Part shown: in pieces, positions 3,924 to 5,213 of the stretch
Layout of the letters: the number at the start of each line of letters is the position of its first letter
Numbering within the stretch: the first letter of the stretch is position 1
From: Clostridia bacterium
Lineage (GTDB): Bacteria > Bacillota > Clostridia > Oscillospirales > Acutalibacteraceae
DNA length: 5,213 nucleotides
Direction of reading: 5' to 3'
NCBI GenBank assembly: GCA_017614275.1
Contig: JAGACE010000032.1
Span: forward strand, 1 to 5,213
The notes under the pieces: model-generated
What the model saw: only the letters and a program-made list of their open reading frames with translations
Told to the model about the DNA's origin: nothing
Databases searched by the model: none
Made by a program: the position numbers and the translations under genes

Positions 3924-5213
3924 GTGAGGTTCTCCATAATGTTGCTGGATCCGTCGGCCAGGTTCAGACGCAGGGTCTTCGCCGTGCCCTTCTCCGTGTA
4001 ATCGATGCGAACGACGTCCGCCGACTCATACTCCGCCATCTGCACCGTGTACTCCTTCCCCGTGAAGAAGTAGTCGAGGTACTCCAGCGCCTTCGGGTCG
4101 TAGTCGGCCACGTTGTCCGACATGAAGATGACGCTGCCGAGGATATCGTTGAGCTTGGCGAGCAGCAGTTTCTGCTGCAGCGTGTACGTCAGGTTGTCGT
4201 CCCGCAGGAAGAAGACGTCGGGGTCGTTCGCGAACGCCCTGCCGTCCAGGCAGCGGCGGAAGATGGTGTTGACCATCGCGTAGCGCGAACAGGGCAGTTC
4301 CCGGATCGGGAGCAGCTTGTTGAGGATGTCTCCCTCGAAGACCTTGTGGGCGTCGGGGCCGATGCGGCAGGCGTCGAAGATGCCCATGCAGGAGCCCAGC
4401 GGTACGCCGCAGCCGAGGATGTATTTGTCCCCGCAGGCCTCCCGCAAAAGGTCGATGCCGTCCGCCATCAGCTGGCCGCGATTCTTCCCCGCGCGGGGGA
4501 ATTCGCAGACGGAATACAGGAAGTCCAGCTTGACGAAGTCGTAGCCCCAGTCGTTAAGGATGACGTCGAAGAAATGCTTGATGTACTCCCGGGCGCCCCG
4601 GTTGTAGATGTCGAAGGCGTAGGCGAAGCCCCACCCGAAATGGGCGATGTGCCGCTTGCCGGTCTTTTCATTGCGGATGAACCAGTCCGGGTGCTGTTTC
4701 GCCACGTCCGATTTGATCGACGCGCAGAACGGGGCGAGCCAGATGCCGGCCAGATACCCTTTGCCGTGGATGGCGTCCGCGCAGGCCTTCATGCCGCCCG
4801 GGAATTTTTCCGGATCGGTGGTGAGCCAGTCGCCGGTGTGGGCCTGATAGCCGTCGTCGATCTGGAAGATCTGGGTCTTCTCCTGCGCGGCGTCCAGCGC
4901 GTCCAGATCCCGGTAGACGATGTCCTCGGTCACCTTGCTGAAATAGTTGTACCAGGAGGTGTAGCCCGCAAGCCGTTCCAGGCGGGGCTTCTTCAGGCCG
5001 CAGAAGTCGAAGAAATAGGTGTCGAAGGCCTGATCGTACTCGGCCTCGCAGATCAGGAGGTCGTACAGGACATAGGTGTCGCCGGCCTTCAGTTCCATGC
5101 CGTCGACTTCGCGGCGCACGGTGAAGCGCCCTTTCTGCATGTCGACGTCAAAGATGGTGAAGCCGTCCCGGTCGGCCCGGGAGCCCCACAATTCGATGAA
5201 GTGGCTGCCCGTC
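3920..5213 (-). CDS. GH36 alpha-galactosidase, N-terminus beyond the window (partial)
   Basis: The frame is open to the window edge; residues TGSHFIE precede the TTG at 5189-5191, so that TTG is not the start. About 430 residues are visible. The (beta/alpha)8 barrel begins at YTSWYNYF, followed by QIDDGYQ, GIWLAPF, FVKLDFLYS, GCGVPLG and RIGPD. By comparison with Thermotoga maritima GalA, the nucleophile is the Asp of KLDF (4523-4525) and the acid/base is the Asp of RIGPD (4352-4354). They are 57 residues apart, close to the 60 of TmGalA. By the same comparison, roughly 100 N-terminal residues (part of the beta-sandwich) are missing. The enzyme removes terminal alpha-galactose from oligosaccharides such as melibiose or raffinose; the exact substrate cannot be told. 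The compact C-terminal strand domain ends NIMENLT, and the stop overlaps the folate gene start by ATGA, making the two one operon. Confidence 0.93.
   Translation of the reverse strand, partial: TGSHFIELWGSRADRDGFTIFDVDMQKGRFTVRREVDGMELKAGDTYVLYDLLICEAEYDQAFDTYFFDFCGLKKPRLERLAGYTSWYNYFSKVTEDIVYRDLDALDAAQEKTQIFQIDDGYQAHTGDWLTTDPEKFPGGMKACADAIHGKGYLAGIWLAPFCASIKSDVAKQHPDWFIRNEKTGKRHIAHFGWGFAYAFDIYNRGAREYIKHFFDVILNDWGYDFVKLDFLYSVCEFPRAGKNRGQLMADGIDLLREACGDKYILGCGVPLGSCMGIFDACRIGPDAHKVFEGDILNKLLPIRELPCSRYAMVNTIFRRCLDGRAFANDPDVFFLRDDNLTYTLQQKLLLAKLNDILGSVIFMSDNVADYDPKALEYLDYFFTGKEYTVQMAEYESADVVRIDYTEKGTAKTLRLNLADGSSNIMENLT

Noticed and set aside
2079..4001. Long plus-strand ORF of 640 codons opposite the FolC fusion
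   Set aside because: It mirrors the GC-rich codon pattern of the real minus-strand gene, is rich in His/Gly/Arg/Val, matches no recognisable domain, crosses the 3' end of the GH36 gene and has no ribosome binding site.
5189..5191. TTG as start codon of the GH36 gene
   Set aside because: The frame continues open to the window edge with plausible coding residues, and the N-terminal beta-sandwich would be cut short if translation began here.

Overview
The window looks like a chromosomal segment from a GC-rich, probably gut-associated member of the Bacillota (Clostridia; an Oscillospiraceae-like lineage is an inference). Reasons: strong AGGAGG ribosome binding sites, consensus sigma-A promoters, compact rho-independent terminators, a CCA-encoding tRNA gene, a short-chain reductase resembling the YmfI enzymes of Bacillota, and a small Gram-positive-style lipoprotein. 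Apart from a 36-codon tail at the left edge, all genes read on the minus strand.

Left to right. (1) 1-111, plus strand: the C-terminal end of a gene whose residues fit the end of 5'-methylthioadenosine/S-adenosylhomocysteine nucleosidase (MtnN/Pfs). It converges on its neighbour across a bidirectional terminator. (2) 158-886, minus: a complete short-chain dehydrogenase/reductase, most likely the elongation factor P 5-aminopentanone reductase (YmfI type). (3) A terminator at 906-941 lies just upstream of that gene's ribosome binding site. (4) 965-1684, minus: a small unrecognised lipoprotein with its own clear promoter. (5) 1776-2123: an RNA-rich intergenic block. It holds an intact tRNA-Thr(CGT) with promoter, leader hairpin and terminator. 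Beyond this lies a roughly 130-bp module of palindromes bounded by inverted tRNA T-arm-like sequences, ending in a second 22-nt copy of the tRNA 3' end that has its own terminator. (6) 2112-3923, minus: one 603-residue ORF joining folylpolyglutamate/dihydrofolate synthase (FolC) to 5-formyltetrahydrofolate cyclo-ligase. (7) 3920-5213, minus: most of a GH36 alpha-galactosidase, cut off by the window edge and overlapping the folate gene by four bases.

Transcription on the minus strand probably runs alpha-galactosidase -> FolC/cyclo-ligase fusion -> possibly into tRNA-Thr, because no U-tract terminator is visible between the fusion gene and the tRNA. The tRNA promoter's -35 box sits inside the last codons of the fusion gene. 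The lipoprotein promoter's -35 overlaps the T-rich tail of the preceding terminator. The most unusual items are the two-enzyme folate fusion and the palindromic, tRNA-derived module next to tRNA-Thr. I see no CRISPR array, transposase or phage gene.
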